Origin: an uncultured Acidobacteriia bacterium
GTDB taxonomy: Bacteria > Acidobacteriota > Terriglobia > Bryobacterales > Bryobacteraceae
Length of the DNA stretch: 64,000 nt
Direction of reading: 5' to 3'
NCBI GenBank assembly: GCA_903875575.1
Contig: CAIQWJ010000065.1
Coordinates: 1 to 64,000 of the forward strand
Part shown: piece after piece, positions 52,955-62,102 of the stretch
How the letters are laid out: each line of letters begins with the position of its first letter
Numbering within the stretch: the first letter of the stretch is position 1
The notes under the pieces: model-generated
What the model saw: the letters and a program-made list of their open reading frames with translations, nothing else
What the model was told of the DNA's origin: nothing
Databases searched by the model: none
Translations under genes and position numbers: made by a program

Positions 52955-54256
52955 TTGATTCTTCCACCGGGACTTTCCGACACACAAACTACACTCTGCA
53001 TTGGTGCTCTGCTGGTCGCACCGCTCGCGTGCGCGGGTCTGGCGTTGATCAACTCAGGCCTTGGCCGCGCCAGAAGCGCCGCCCACACCATGACGGCCGC
53101 CATGTGCGTGGTGGCCGTGGCCGCGTGTATCTACGTGATCTGCGGAAGGAGCTGGCAGGGCTTCTCCGGTGAGGCATCGCGCACTTTTCTCATTGGAGGA
53201 AAGAGCTGGAATTGGATCGGCACCCTGTCACCATTCCTCGCGGGGATCGCGTTCGATGGCTCCCCCGCCCTTCTCGCCGCATGGTTGGGAATGATTGCCG
53301 CCGGGCTGACTGGACTCATCCCCCTGGGAAGCGGCAGTGAACGCTGGCGACTCGGCGCGATCTGCACCTCCACCGCCGTTCTTGCCGGTTGGACATTCCC
53401 CCTGTTCGCACACTGGGCCTGGGGCGGCGGCTGGCTGGCTCAGCTTGGCGCCAATTACGGTCTGGGCATTGGCTACGTCGATGTCGGCGGCAGTGGCACC
53501 ATCCACGTGGTGGGCGGACTCACAGCGCTCACCATGGCGTGGCTGTTGGGCCCCCGGCGCGGCAAGTTCGGCTATGACGGCATGCCCTCCGCGATCCCCG
53601 GCCACAACGCTGTCTACATACTCTTCGGGTGCCTTTTGGCGCTTGTGGGCTGGACGGGTCTGAATTTCGCGGGAGCAATACTGTTCGCTGGAGTGCTCCC
53701 CGGTCGTCTGGCGCTCGTCGCGGTAAATACTCTCCTCGGAGCCACCGCCGGTGGGTTGGGAGCGGCCGCCATGACCCGCGTCCGTTTCGGTAAGCCGGAT
53801 TCGTCGCTCACAGCCAACGGCTGGCTGGGCGGACTGGTCAGCGTCAGCGCAACGTGCGCATTCCTGCCCCCTGCCGCCGCCATGCTGATTGGCCTTGCGG
53901 CAGGAGGGTTAGTCGCCCTCTGCGTGGAATTGTTTGAACTGCATCTCGACATCGACGATCCCGGCGGATCCGTCTCCGTCCACGCGGTGGCTGGAATCTG
54001 GGGACTCCTCGCAGGCGGGGCGCTGGGTCGTTTTCCGGGTGGTGGCGAGGGACAGTTTCTCGCGCAGGTTGTCGGCGTCGCAACGCTGATCGGGTTTGTG
54101 CTGCCCATGACTTTCGGCGTGAACTGGCTGATCGAGCGTTTCATGGGCCAGCGCGTTGCTCCTGACGCTGAACGCCAGGGCATGGACCTTGCGGAACTGG
54201 GCGCAGGCGCCTATCCGGAGTTCGTCACCCATACCGACGACTTCATGCAGCGCTGA
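52955..54256 (+). CDS. amt: Ammonium transporter, Amt family
   Basis: The 433-aa inner-membrane protein has about 11 transmembrane segments and both pore His motifs: the first in GSGTIHVVGG (H174 region) and the second in SVSVHAVAGIWG. It also has WTGLNFAGAILFAG. These define Amt/Mep/Rh channels that move ammonium. The start is TTG at 52955 with a purine-rich site 8-9 nt upstream. No GlnK gene follows in this window. The conserved C-terminal cytoplasmic tail ends in LAELGAGAYPEF, as in regulated Amt proteins. Confidence 0.92.
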   Translation: MILPPGLSDTQTTLCIGALLVAPLACAGLALINSGLGRARSAAHTMTAAMCVVAVAACIYVICGRSWQGFSGEASRTFLIGGKSWNWIGTLSPFLAGIAFDGSPALLAAWLGMIAAGLTGLIPLGSGSERWRLGAICTSTAVLAGWTFPLFAHWAWGGGWLAQLGANYGLGIGYVDVGGSGTIHVVGGLTALTMAWLLGPRRGKFGYDGMPSAIPGHNAVYILFGCLLALVGWTGLNFAGAILFAGVLPGRLALVAVNTLLGATAGGLGAAAMTRVRFGKPDSSLTANGWLGGLVSVSATCAFLPPAAAMLIGLAAGGLVALCVELFELHLDIDDPGGSVSVHAVAGIWGLLAGGALGRFPGGGEGQFLAQVVGVATLIGFVLPMTFGVNWLIERFMGQRVAPDAERQGMDLAELGAGAYPEFVTHTDDFMQR

Positions 54257-54267
54257 CGGCAGGCCGC

Positions 54268-54921
54268 TCACTTCCGAAATATCAGGATGTGCTGCTGCGG
54301 CAGAATCTCAATCGACTGTACAAACCGGAAGCCCTGCGGCTGTAGCTCGGCCCGCACCTGATCCACGGTCATTTTGTGCTCCGGGCGAATCGGCACTTTG
54401 GGGTCTTCGCCGCGATACTCCAGCAGCACCATGCGTCCGTTGGGCTTGAGCGATTCGCGAATCCGGTCTACCATCTTCTCCGGCTCCGAAAACTCGTGGT
54501 ACACGTCCACCAGCAACACCAGATCCAGCGCGTCTTTTGGCAACTTCGGATCGTCAATGGTGCCCAGCACCATCCGCACGTTGCGGAGTTTGCGAGCGCT
54601 CATATTCTTCGCCAGCAGATCCAGCATCTCCTGCTGGATCTCTTCGCCGTACACAATACCTGATGGCCCCACCCGCTCCGCGAGTCGCCACGTAAAATAG
54701 CCAACACCGGCGCCAATATCGGCCACCACAGCGCCCTTGGGGAGCTTCAATGCGTCGAGCGCCTGATCGGGATGTTCCTCGGCCTCACGCTCCGGTCTGA
54801 CCAGCCAGTCTGCCCCTCCCACTCCCATCACCTGCGCAATGCGGCGATGCGTGATCGGATGGACGTCTTCCGCGAAACAGCAGAAAACCAGTAACAATAT
54901 CGGGAAACAGACTCTCTTCAT
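54268..54921 (-). CDS. Exported class I SAM-dependent methyltransferase
   Basis: The 217-aa protein has a short hydrophobic leader (residues 1-17) resembling a signal peptide, although SAM enzymes are usually cytoplasmic. The methyltransferase core is VVADIGAGVGYFTWRLAE (about 66-83), GTIDDPKLP and LVLLVDVYHEF. The substrate is unknown. Many bacterial homologues share the same leader and the VMGVGGADWLVRPEREAEE region. It is convergent with amt (stops 11 nt apart) and divergent from the CE15-like gene. Confidence 0.8.
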   Translation of the reverse strand: MKRVCFPILLLVFCCFAEDVHPITHRRIAQVMGVGGADWLVRPEREAEEHPDQALDALKLPKGAVVADIGAGVGYFTWRLAERVGPSGIVYGEEIQQEMLDLLAKNMSARKLRNVRMVLGTIDDPKLPKDALDLVLLVDVYHEFSEPEKMVDRIRESLKPNGRMVLLEYRGEDPKVPIRPEHKMTVDQVRAELQPQGFRFVQSIEILPQQHILIFRK

Positions 54922-54955
54922 GCACTTCACAGTGTAGCGGGATTTCCCCGTTCCC

Positions 54956-54984
54956 TTGACAGTGTGGGTGCAGGATGACATGCT
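54956..54984 (+). promoter_or_regulatory. Promoter of the CE15-like gene
   Basis: TTGACA (54956-54961) and CATGCT (54979-54984) are 17 nt apart. The expected start at about 54991 gives a leader of about 25 nt that contains the AAGGA site. Confidence 0.5.
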
Positions 54985-55015
54985 GATGAAGAACTCTTCC
55001 AGTAAAGGAAACTCC

Positions 55016-56509
55016 ATGTCGAAAGTCTTTACGTGCCGATGGTCCGCCGGCCTGCTGGCAATCCTGATTGCCGCGTCCGTCATGACCACGCCCCTCAGCC
55101 GTGCCCAACAACCTGCCGGCGCCATGGGAGCGTCCGGCGTACCCGCACCGCCCAATCCGTCCGCGGAAGACCGCCAGAAGATGATGGACCTCCTGCACAT
55201 CACCACCCTGCGCCGCGGCGCCGATGGCAACAACAAGCAGTCTCCGTACTACGCCAACTACGACGAATCAAAGGCCAATCCTTACCCGACGCTGCCTGAG
55301 TCGCTGGTCATGAAGAACGGCCGAAAAGTTACCACCGCGGCTATGTGGCCCGCGCGGCGTGCCGAAATCACCGAAGAGTTTGACCGTGAAATCTACGGTC
55401 GCGTTCCTGCCGTGACGCCAAAGGTCACCTGGGAAGTCGTCAAAACAGCCCATGAAACCAACGGCGGCGTCCCGGTCATCACGAAGACCCTGCTCGGACA
55501 CGTGGACAACTCAGGGTACCCGGCCATCTCGGTGAATATTCAGTTGTCGCTCTCCACACCGGCCAACGCAACCGGCCCGGTGCCAGTGATGATGTACCTT
55601 GGCGGCAACGCCCCTGGCTTCCCTGCGCCCGCCTTCGGATTCGGCGCGGCGGGCGGATCCGGTCGCGGCGGCCTTGCCTTCGGTGGCTCCGGGCGCGGTG
55701 GAATCGGCGGATCCGGTCGTGGCGGTTTCGCCTTCGGTGGTTCGGGACGCGGCCCTGCCGGACCAACCTGGCAACAGCAGGTGCTTGCGAAGGGTTGGGG
55801 CTACGCCACAATCGGCACCAGCAGCATTCAGGCAGACAACGGCGCGGGCTTAACGCAGGGAATCATCGGCCTCGTCAACAAAGGCCAGCCACGCAAGGCA
55901 GACGATTGGGGTGCTCTACGCGCCTGGGCCTGGGGCTGCTCACGTGCACTGGACTATTTCGAAACCGATAAGGCCGTGAACGCAAAAATGGTTGGGCTGG
56001 AAGGCCACTCCCGATGGGGCAAGGGCACGCTTGTGGCGATGGCTTATGACACGCGGTTCGCGATCGCCTATGTCAGCTCGTCCGGCGAAGGCGGGGCAAA
56101 GATTCACCGCCGAAACTGGGGCGAACTGGTGGAGAACGTCGCCGCTACCAGTGAGTACCACTGGATGGCCGGGAACTTCCTGAAATATGCGGGGCCTCTC
56201 AACTGGAACGATCTGACCGTGGATTCCCACGAACTGGTGGCCATGTGCGCACCCCGTCCGGTCTTCATCAGCGGCGGCGCAACCGAGGGCGATGGCTGGG
56301 TGGATGCCAAAGGCATGTTCCTGGCTGCCGCCGGGGCGCAACCTGTCTACCGACTGCTCGGTAAGAAGGACATGGGGACGAATGAGTTCCCGCCGATCGA
56401 GACCGCGCTGATCGATGGCGATATCGCCTTCCGGCAGCATAGTGGCGGGCATACCGACACGCCGAACTGGCCGACCTTCATTACCTTCGCCGGCCGATAC
56501 CTGAAATAA
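55016..56509 (+). CDS. Secreted CE15-like glucuronoyl esterase family hydrolase
   Basis: The 497-aa protein has a signal peptide (about 1-31). The alpha/beta-hydrolase nucleophile lies in G330-H-S332-R-W-G-K-G, the CE15 motif. E358 in SSSGEGG and H475/H479 in RQHSGGHTDTP are further catalytic candidates. CE15 enzymes cleave ester bonds between lignin and glucuronoxylan. Four GGSGRG units occur at 213, 223, 231 and 241 between the strand with MMYLGGNAPGF and the next, an unusual Gly/Arg-rich insert. ATG 55016 was chosen for the signal peptide and an AAGGA site 6 nt upstream. Confidence 0.82.
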   Translation: MSKVFTCRWSAGLLAILIAASVMTTPLSRAQQPAGAMGASGVPAPPNPSAEDRQKMMDLLHITTLRRGADGNNKQSPYYANYDESKANPYPTLPESLVMKNGRKVTTAAMWPARRAEITEEFDREIYGRVPAVTPKVTWEVVKTAHETNGGVPVITKTLLGHVDNSGYPAISVNIQLSLSTPANATGPVPVMMYLGGNAPGFPAPAFGFGAAGGSGRGGLAFGGSGRGGIGGSGRGGFAFGGSGRGPAGPTWQQQVLAKGWGYATIGTSSIQADNGAGLTQGIIGLVNKGQPRKADDWGALRAWAWGCSRALDYFETDKAVNAKMVGLEGHSRWGKGTLVAMAYDTRFAIAYVSSSGEGGAKIHRRNWGELVENVAATSEYHWMAGNFLKYAGPLNWNDLTVDSHELVAMCAPRPVFISGGATEGDGWVDAKGMFLAAAGAQPVYRLLGKKDMGTNEFPPIETALIDGDIAFRQHSGGHTDTPNWPTFITFAGRYLK

Positions 56510-56512
56510 GAA

Positions 56513-56540
56513 CGGGGCGGAACCGCACGGTCCTGCCCCG
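56513..56540 (-). terminator. Hairpin terminator between convergent genes
   Basis: CGGGGC (56513-56518) pairs with GCCCCG (56535-56540), extended by GG/CC with a bulge. On the minus strand it is followed by TTCTTATTTC, so it is best placed to end the PEP-CTERM transcript. Confidence 0.5.
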
Positions 56541-56603
56541 CTCACTCATCGGCCGCATCCATGGAACCTCCGAAACAATTTCCGCCGAAGCGGGCCAGAC
56601 GTC

Positions 56604-57275
56604 CTACGGCTTCCTGAGGACTAGCAAGCCGACACCGCCGAGAAACAGAAGCGACAGCGTCCCAGGCTCGGGGCTCCCCGTAACTGGGGTCAGTGTGAGG
56701 TTCGCCAAACCAGACTGATTCGTTGGCCCTGCCGTGAAGTTTGGATAAATGACCAGTTCGGTGATCGCTATCCCCGAAAGACCGCCCGACGTCGCCAGTT
56801 TCAGCGCGGAACCGTAGGAAATAATGCTGCCCGGAACCGGGCTCGCAAGATCGAAGGTTTCAGAACCCACAAGAGTGGCACCATTGTAGCCAAACAACTG
56901 GAGCTGTGCATCATAGCTGCCCTGAAATGCCCATTCGAGGACACTGTTTAACAGAAACGCCCCTCCGAGCGTTTCACTGATATCCATCTCACTCGTGTTG
57001 CCGAGGCCACCGTAAGCATAACCGTTCGAGTTGCTGAAGTAGAAGTGAGTCGAAATGTTGGGGGCACGTGATACCAGGGAGATATTGAAACCGCCTTCTG
57101 TATACGTGACCGGCGTGCTGCCGACGTTTACCACGCCATCGCCTCCATTCAGGTCTGACAATGTCAGAGTGCCTGCAAACAGCGCTGAACTCAACGCCAA
57201 ACCGAGCGCCACTCCGATGATGGATCGGAACGAATGGGCAAACCGGACACAGACGCCGCTTTGAAAATGAATCAT
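56604..57275 (-). CDS. PEP-CTERM-type exported protein
   Basis: The 223-aa protein has a signal peptide (about residues 14-35), a beta-rich body and a C-terminal sorting signal SPEPGTLSLLFLGGVGLLVLRK, with PEP, a hydrophobic helix and a basic end. Such proteins are cleaved by an exosortase and placed on the cell surface or in matrix. No exosortase is present in this window. The start is fixed by AAGGAGA 6 nt before the ATG. The function of the body is unknown. Confidence 0.9.
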   Translation of the reverse strand: MIHFQSGVCVRFAHSFRSIIGVALGLALSSALFAGTLTLSDLNGGDGVVNVGSTPVTYTEGGFNISLVSRAPNISTHFYFSNSNGYAYGGLGNTSEMDISETLGGAFLLNSVLEWAFQGSYDAQLQLFGYNGATLVGSETFDLASPVPGSIISYGSALKLATSGGLSGIAITELVIYPNFTAGPTNQSGLANLTLTPVTGSPEPGTLSLLFLGGVGLLVLRKP

Positions 57276-57307
57276 GTTGACTCTCCTTAGACGATCAACT
57301 ACGATTC

Positions 57308-57325
57308 CCGCATTCTTGCCGCCAA
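57308..57325 (-). promoter_or_regulatory. Possible sigma-54 promoter of the PEP-CTERM gene
   Basis: On the minus strand TTGGCGGCAAGAATGCGG has the GG-N10-GC spacing of sigma-54 sites, but the -24 (TGGCGG) and -12 (ATGC) parts are imperfect. The placement, about 33 nt before the ATG, fits. PEP-CTERM genes are often sigma-54 controlled. Confidence 0.3.
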
Positions 57326-57452
57326 CCGTAACTCATTGCAAAGCATTACCGCGCGACTGTCTGGCAGCGCGATAGGACCTACCCTGCCGCACTTCTGCCG
57401 GGGCAATTGGCGCAAGCGGGTGGACAACAGGACCGCGCACTACCCTGTCCAA

Positions 57453-58739
57453 CTAACGCGTCAAAGCGTAAAGGTAAAGCGCAACGCGTCGTGTTTGATA
57501 GGTCTGGGATGAAAGCTCCACCGTCTCACCTGGCGCGTGCGATCCCTTACCGAAAGACCCGAGCCCCGTGATGCCGGCGGTGTATGGGGCTACGAAAGAA
57601 AGATCGCCCGCACCACGCAGAACGGGGTTATATGGCTCCATCGCCTCAAGACCCAGCATACGGTTGACGTCGTTCAGCTCACGAAGGAGGGCACGATTGC
57701 CCTCCGTTTCCGGCATAGCTGGATAGCCTTCCCCGAATGTCAGCGTGGCGGACGTCCCTGCCAGATGCTCAGCAACGATCTTCTCCATGTGCTGCTGGAT
57801 CCTGCGAAACTGGTCGTCGGTAACAGTTCGCAGATCGCCCGAAGCCTGCGCGGCCGCAGGAATGATGTTGCTCTTGCCCGTCGCTGCCAGCGAAGCGCTG
57901 CCCGGATCCGCGCTGACAGCAGAGCCCCCTGCGATGAGCCCCACGTTGTACGTGACACCCTCTTCACGCAGTTCCTGCCGAAAACGGTCCAAAATGCGTG
58001 TCATTTCATAGATCGCGCCAAACCCGGCCGTGCCGAATACGCCCGCTGAATGCGCATCTTTGCCCGTCGTTTTCAGCGTCCACGTATAGGCGCTGCGGCG
58101 CGCAATGCTGGCCTCGTCGTGGCCTGCTACCCGTACGCCGGCCTCAAATTCCAGTGCCGCGTCGCTCTGCTTCCCCGCTTCGATCAGGTCGCCGCGCGCG
58201 ATCGAGGTTGGGTTGCCGTGACGCTCTTCGTCACCGGTCAGGAAGACTGTAATATTCGTGCCATCGAGGGCGCCCGCGCTGTTGAGTGCCTTCAGCGCAC
58301 TCAGCATGATGACCAGGCCACCCTTCATGTCTTCCGCCCCCGGCCCAGTGGCTTTATCGCCGTCGCGCACAAACTTCTGGAACGGGCTGTCGGGTTCAAA
58401 AACGGTATCCATGTGCCCGATGAGCAGCAGCCGTTTTCCATGAGTGCCCTTCCGCTCCGCCACCAGATGCCCGGCCCGTTGCACGGAATCCATCGGAATG
58501 AACCGGCAGGTGAAGCCGAGGGCTTCAAACTCCGGCCGCAGCACGTCCGCCACCCTGCGCACGCCGGCAGTGTTCAAAGTGCCGCTGTTGATATTGACAA
58601 GCTTCTCCAGAAGAAGCAGCGACCTTTGCTCATCCCCGTTGACGGAGTCAACGATCTTTCGCTGTTCCGGCGAGAGTTGCTGTCCACTGGCGTAAGCAAC
58701 GGCCAAACCAAGTGAGAGGAGGAGAACACGGAGTGACAT
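57453..58739 (-). CDS. Secreted M20-family zinc peptidase (glutamate carboxypeptidase-like)
   Basis: The 428-aa protein has a signal peptide (about 1-19). Metal-site motifs are LLLIGHMDTVFEPDSPF (H and D), TGPGAEDMKGG, FLTGDEERHG and LEFEAG; the dimerisation domain sits at about 205-320. It is an extracytoplasmic M20 peptidase related to glutamate carboxypeptidase (CPG2-type) and probably trims peptides or N-acyl amino acids. A second ATG lies upstream, but the one at 58739 begins the signal. CATACT lies 6 nt upstream and no SD is seen. Confidence 0.85.
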   Translation of the reverse strand: MSLRVLLLSLGLAVAYASGQQLSPEQRKIVDSVNGDEQRSLLLLEKLVNINSGTLNTAGVRRVADVLRPEFEALGFTCRFIPMDSVQRAGHLVAERKGTHGKRLLLIGHMDTVFEPDSPFQKFVRDGDKATGPGAEDMKGGLVIMLSALKALNSAGALDGTNITVFLTGDEERHGNPTSIARGDLIEAGKQSDAALEFEAGVRVAGHDEASIARRSAYTWTLKTTGKDAHSAGVFGTAGFGAIYEMTRILDRFRQELREEGVTYNVGLIAGGSAVSADPGSASLAATGKSNIIPAAAQASGDLRTVTDDQFRRIQQHMEKIVAEHLAGTSATLTFGEGYPAMPETEGNRALLRELNDVNRMLGLEAMEPYNPVLRGAGDLSFVAPYTAGITGLGSFGKGSHAPGETVELSSQTYQTRRVALYLYALTR

Positions 58740-58774
58740 AGGGGCAGTATGCCATGGCCCCGTTGCGGCCAACT

Positions 58775-61372
58775 CTACTCGTCTCTCAAAATCTCCAGCG
58801 GCTTCTGTCCCAGCGTCCGATAACTCGCCAGCCAGCCGGTAGCCACCGCCAGGATCGCGGTGCCCACAATAGCCGAAAGCACCGGAACCATATCGACCCC
58901 CGTTTCAGCCTTCAGCAAACGGTTCAGCAGAATCCAGCCAAACCCTCCAGCCAGCATCCCGCCCATCAGACCCGCCACCGTTCCGATCACGAAAAACTCC
59001 ACAGAGAAGATCTTTGCAATCCGCCCCCGTGTGGCACCGAGCGTTTTCAGAATCACCACTTCGCGGATGCGACGGAATCGGGTTCCCGCCACACTCGACG
59101 CCAGGATCACCGCGCCCGCCAGCATGGAGAAGCCGGAGATGAACCGCACCACCATAGAGATCTGGTCTACGACCGACTGGATGATTTCCAGCACATCCGC
59201 CATGTTGATCACTGTGATCGTCGAATACTTATCGTAAATCGCTTTCTGCATCCGGCCTACACTGTCGGGCTTCATACGCACACCGCCATAATAAATGGCC
59301 GGCAACCCATCGAGCGCGCCGGGCGCAAAGAAAAATTCGATGCGGGCGGTTAATCGCTCGTTCTGCGTTTTGTGAATTGCCGCGACGGTGGACTCAAACG
59401 TCCGCGCGGGAGTTGACCACACGATTTTCGAGCCAACATGGACGTTGAGGAGTTTAGCGGCCGCCTCCGCAACAGATACGAGCGCGTCTTTGGGATGCGC
59501 TTTCTCATCCCACCACTGGCCCTCCACCACCGTTGTGAACTGCGGGAGCGGGCCTTCACTGGCCAGCGAAACATTGCCCGCATAGCGCCGCCCCATGCCA
59601 CGTTGCTCACCCCTGCGTACGGGAGTTCCGTCAATAGAATCGATCCGCGCTGTGACCGAGCCTGTCATCTCCGGAACCCCCAGCACCCCCGGTTGATTCC
59701 GGAGGATATCCATGACTCCGTCGCGATTCGCCGCCGTCACGTCCAGCAGATAAACGTTGGGCAGGCCGGGCGGCGCGGTGCGCATAATATCGTGCAGCAC
59801 GCCGCGCTGGATGATCCAGACCGACACGGTAAACATCACGCCCACGCCAAGTGCGATAACGGCGGCTCCGGCGTGATTACCCGGGCGATAGAGATTCGCA
59901 ATTCCCTGCCGAAGAACCGGTCCGGAGGCGCGTGGAAGGTGACGCCCAAGCAGGCGCAGCCCTCGCAGTAAAACCCATGAAATTGCCGACAGCACCGCCA
60001 GTCCCGCCGCAATACCCATGGCAAAGTAACGGCCCGTTTCCGCACTATCGCTCAGCCACGCGGCCAGCAAGCCCACGAACACCAGAATCAGAACGCCGGA
60101 GAACAGCGACGCTGCTACGCGGCTCCACCACTCACGGAACGTAGCCTTCGGCGCGGCCATCTCACGCCGAAAGATCACCGCAGGCCGGATATTCCGAATG
60201 CCCAGCAGCGGCGGAATCGTAAACAGAAGCACCGTCAGAACGCCCACCAGCAGCCCCTGCAGGGCGGAAAGTGGGCTGAAGCGCGGCAACGACGTCAGAT
60301 GAAAGTAGCCGGAAAGGAAGATGGGAAACATCGTCTGGACCAGCGAGCCAAACGTTATACCCACCGCGCTCCCGGCCAGCCCCAGACCGATCGTTTGTAT
60401 CAGGTAGATCCGCAGTATCTGACCAGATGTCGCCCCCAGGCATTTCATCACCGCAATGGAATCCATCTTCTGCTGCAGATGCGCCTGAATTGCGGTGGCC
60501 ACTCCCAGAGCGCCAATCACAAGAGCAACCAGACTGACCAAAGACAGAAAGGTTGTCGATTGCCGCAGCCCCTGTTCGATCAACGGATGCGCCTGCGTGT
60601 AATCGGCAATCATGCTGCCGTTGCCTGGACGCGCCCGCCCGTTTGGCTGGTAGACCTTCTCGAGTTCGCCGCGGACATCCGCGATTTGCATGGTAACCGG
60701 AATTTTGAAAAGAAAACGCTCCGAGGCACGGCTTCCCGGCACCAGCAACCCCGTCCGCTCCAGTCCGGCACGCGAGATCATCACCCGCGGCCCCACATTA
60801 ATGCTGCCGGTCATGCGGTCCGGCTCGTTCGTGACTTCGGCGACAATCCGAAAAGCCTGGCCGCCGATCCTGACCGAGTCGCCAATATGGGCACCCAAAC
60901 GTAACAGCACGCCATCGGAAACGACGACCGCATCCTGCGTCAGCACCGTGCGCAAATCCGCAACTGGCTCCAGGGTGACTTTGCCATAGAACGGATACAT
61001 CTCCGGATCTACGGCTTTCACCGAAAGCAGGACCGGCACCGCATCTTCTGGTTTGGCATTGGGCGGCAGCGCCATCGTCACCGTTTCCGTGATCTGGGTG
61101 CGGCGAACGCCCCGCGCTGCGAGCGAGTCCATGGCCGCAGTCTGTTGCGGTGTGGGTAACTCGAAGGTGCGCACGGTCAGGTCAGCCGCCATAAACGTGC
61201 GGGCGTCGCGCTGCAGCATCGTGTGGAAAGCCTGCGAGAACCCTCGCACCCCGCTCAGTGACGCGACTCCCGCTGCCACCGCGAGGATCACAAACACGAA
61301 TCGCCCGGTGGATGCCCGGGTTTCGCGCCAGGCAATCTTGGCGGCCGTCCGGTACGGGCTCGGCTTATGCAT
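58775..61372 (-). CDS. FtsX-like ABC transporter permease (YbbP type)
   Basis: The 865-aa protein has an N-terminal helix (about 24-44), a large periplasmic MacB-type domain, FtsX-type membrane segments at about 270-400, and a second domain with a C-terminal FtsX cluster (about 730-850). This two-half form is typical of YbbP-like permeases paired with a LolD-like ATPase and near TesA. The family acts on lipids or lipoproteins outside the inner membrane. It overlaps the ATPase gene by 8 bp, so the two should be co-translated. Confidence 0.9.
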   Translation of the reverse strand: MHKPSPYRTAAKIAWRETRASTGRFVFVILAVAAGVASLSGVRGFSQAFHTMLQRDARTFMAADLTVRTFELPTPQQTAAMDSLAARGVRRTQITETVTMALPPNAKPEDAVPVLLSVKAVDPEMYPFYGKVTLEPVADLRTVLTQDAVVVSDGVLLRLGAHIGDSVRIGGQAFRIVAEVTNEPDRMTGSINVGPRVMISRAGLERTGLLVPGSRASERFLFKIPVTMQIADVRGELEKVYQPNGRARPGNGSMIADYTQAHPLIEQGLRQSTTFLSLVSLVALVIGALGVATAIQAHLQQKMDSIAVMKCLGATSGQILRIYLIQTIGLGLAGSAVGITFGSLVQTMFPIFLSGYFHLTSLPRFSPLSALQGLLVGVLTVLLFTIPPLLGIRNIRPAVIFRREMAAPKATFREWWSRVAASLFSGVLILVFVGLLAAWLSDSAETGRYFAMGIAAGLAVLSAISWVLLRGLRLLGRHLPRASGPVLRQGIANLYRPGNHAGAAVIALGVGVMFTVSVWIIQRGVLHDIMRTAPPGLPNVYLLDVTAANRDGVMDILRNQPGVLGVPEMTGSVTARIDSIDGTPVRRGEQRGMGRRYAGNVSLASEGPLPQFTTVVEGQWWDEKAHPKDALVSVAEAAAKLLNVHVGSKIVWSTPARTFESTVAAIHKTQNERLTARIEFFFAPGALDGLPAIYYGGVRMKPDSVGRMQKAIYDKYSTITVINMADVLEIIQSVVDQISMVVRFISGFSMLAGAVILASSVAGTRFRRIREVVILKTLGATRGRIAKIFSVEFFVIGTVAGLMGGMLAGGFGWILLNRLLKAETGVDMVPVLSAIVGTAILAVATGWLASYRTLGQKPLEILRDE

Positions 61373-62102
61373 TCGGACTCACTTCGTGCAGAACGCGTTC
61401 GTCGCTGACCACCAGACCATCGCGAAGAGTAATGACACGGTCGGCGTGTTTGGCCAAAGCCGGATCATGTGTCACCAGCACCAGGGTGGCACCCTCCTGC
61501 CGGTTCAGTTCCAGCAGAATTTCCAGCACCTGATTCCCGGTTTTGCCGTCCAGATTGCCGGTCGGCTCATCGGCCAGCAGGATGGGAGGTTTGGTGATGA
61601 ATGCCCGCGCCAGCGCCACACGCTGTTGTTCACCGCCGGAAAGCTGCACCGGGTAGTGATCCATACGATCTCCCAGGCCGACCCTGGTCAACAATTCCCG
61701 AGCCCGCTTCACCACGTCGAAATCCGCCCCGGCGAGTTCGGCAGGCAACAGGACGTTCTCCTCCGCTGTCAGCGTGGGGATCAGTTGGAACGATTGAAAC
61801 ACGAAACCGATCTTTTTGCCGCGAACCTCCGACATGCGGTCTTCGGAGAGCCCGGTAATGTCCTGGCCGTCCAGAATGATCCGACCGGTCGTCGAACTGT
61901 CCAGCCCGGCGAGCAGGCCCAACAGAGTGCTCTTGCCACTGCCGGACGGCCCCATGATGGCGGCAAACTCACCCTGCGGGATTACCAGGTTGATGCCGCG
62001 CAGGATTTCCACCTGATGGGTGGGAGTAGCAATAGTGCGAGTAAGGTCGATCACTTCAATAATTGGGCGGGGAATGGCGGAGCTCCTGTGGGTATCTGTC
62101 AT
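61365..62102 (-). CDS. LolD-like ABC transporter ATP-binding protein (YbbA type)
   Basis: The 245-aa protein has Walker [10 protein letters not shown] (about 51-59), signature [15 protein letters not shown], Walker [12 protein letters not shown] and a switch His in VLVTHDP. It belongs to the LolD/MacB-type ATPases that drive FtsX-like permeases by mechanotransmission. Its partner is the permease it overlaps by 8 bp. The ATG at 62102 starts a normal-length ATPase; its codon overlaps the divergent tesA-like ATG by 2 bp, so each promoter must lie within the other gene's coding region or leader. Confidence 0.92.
   Translation of the reverse strand: MTDTHRSSAIPRPIIEVIDLTRTIATPTHQVEILRGINLVIPQGEFAAIMGPSGSGKSTLLGLLAGLDSSTTGRIILDGQDITGLSEDRMSEVRGKKIGFVFQSFQLIPTLTAEENVLLPAELAGADFDVVKRARELLTRVGLGDRMDHYPVQLSGGEQQRVALARAFITKPPILLADEPTGNLDGKTGNQVLEILLELNRQEGATLVLVTHDPALAKHADRVITLRDGLVVSDERVLHEVSPNA

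Noticed and set aside
57312-57452. Possible riboswitch or small RNA upstream of the PEP-CTERM gene
   Set aside because: I found no convincing conserved fold by eye; only the weak sigma-54 site was kept.
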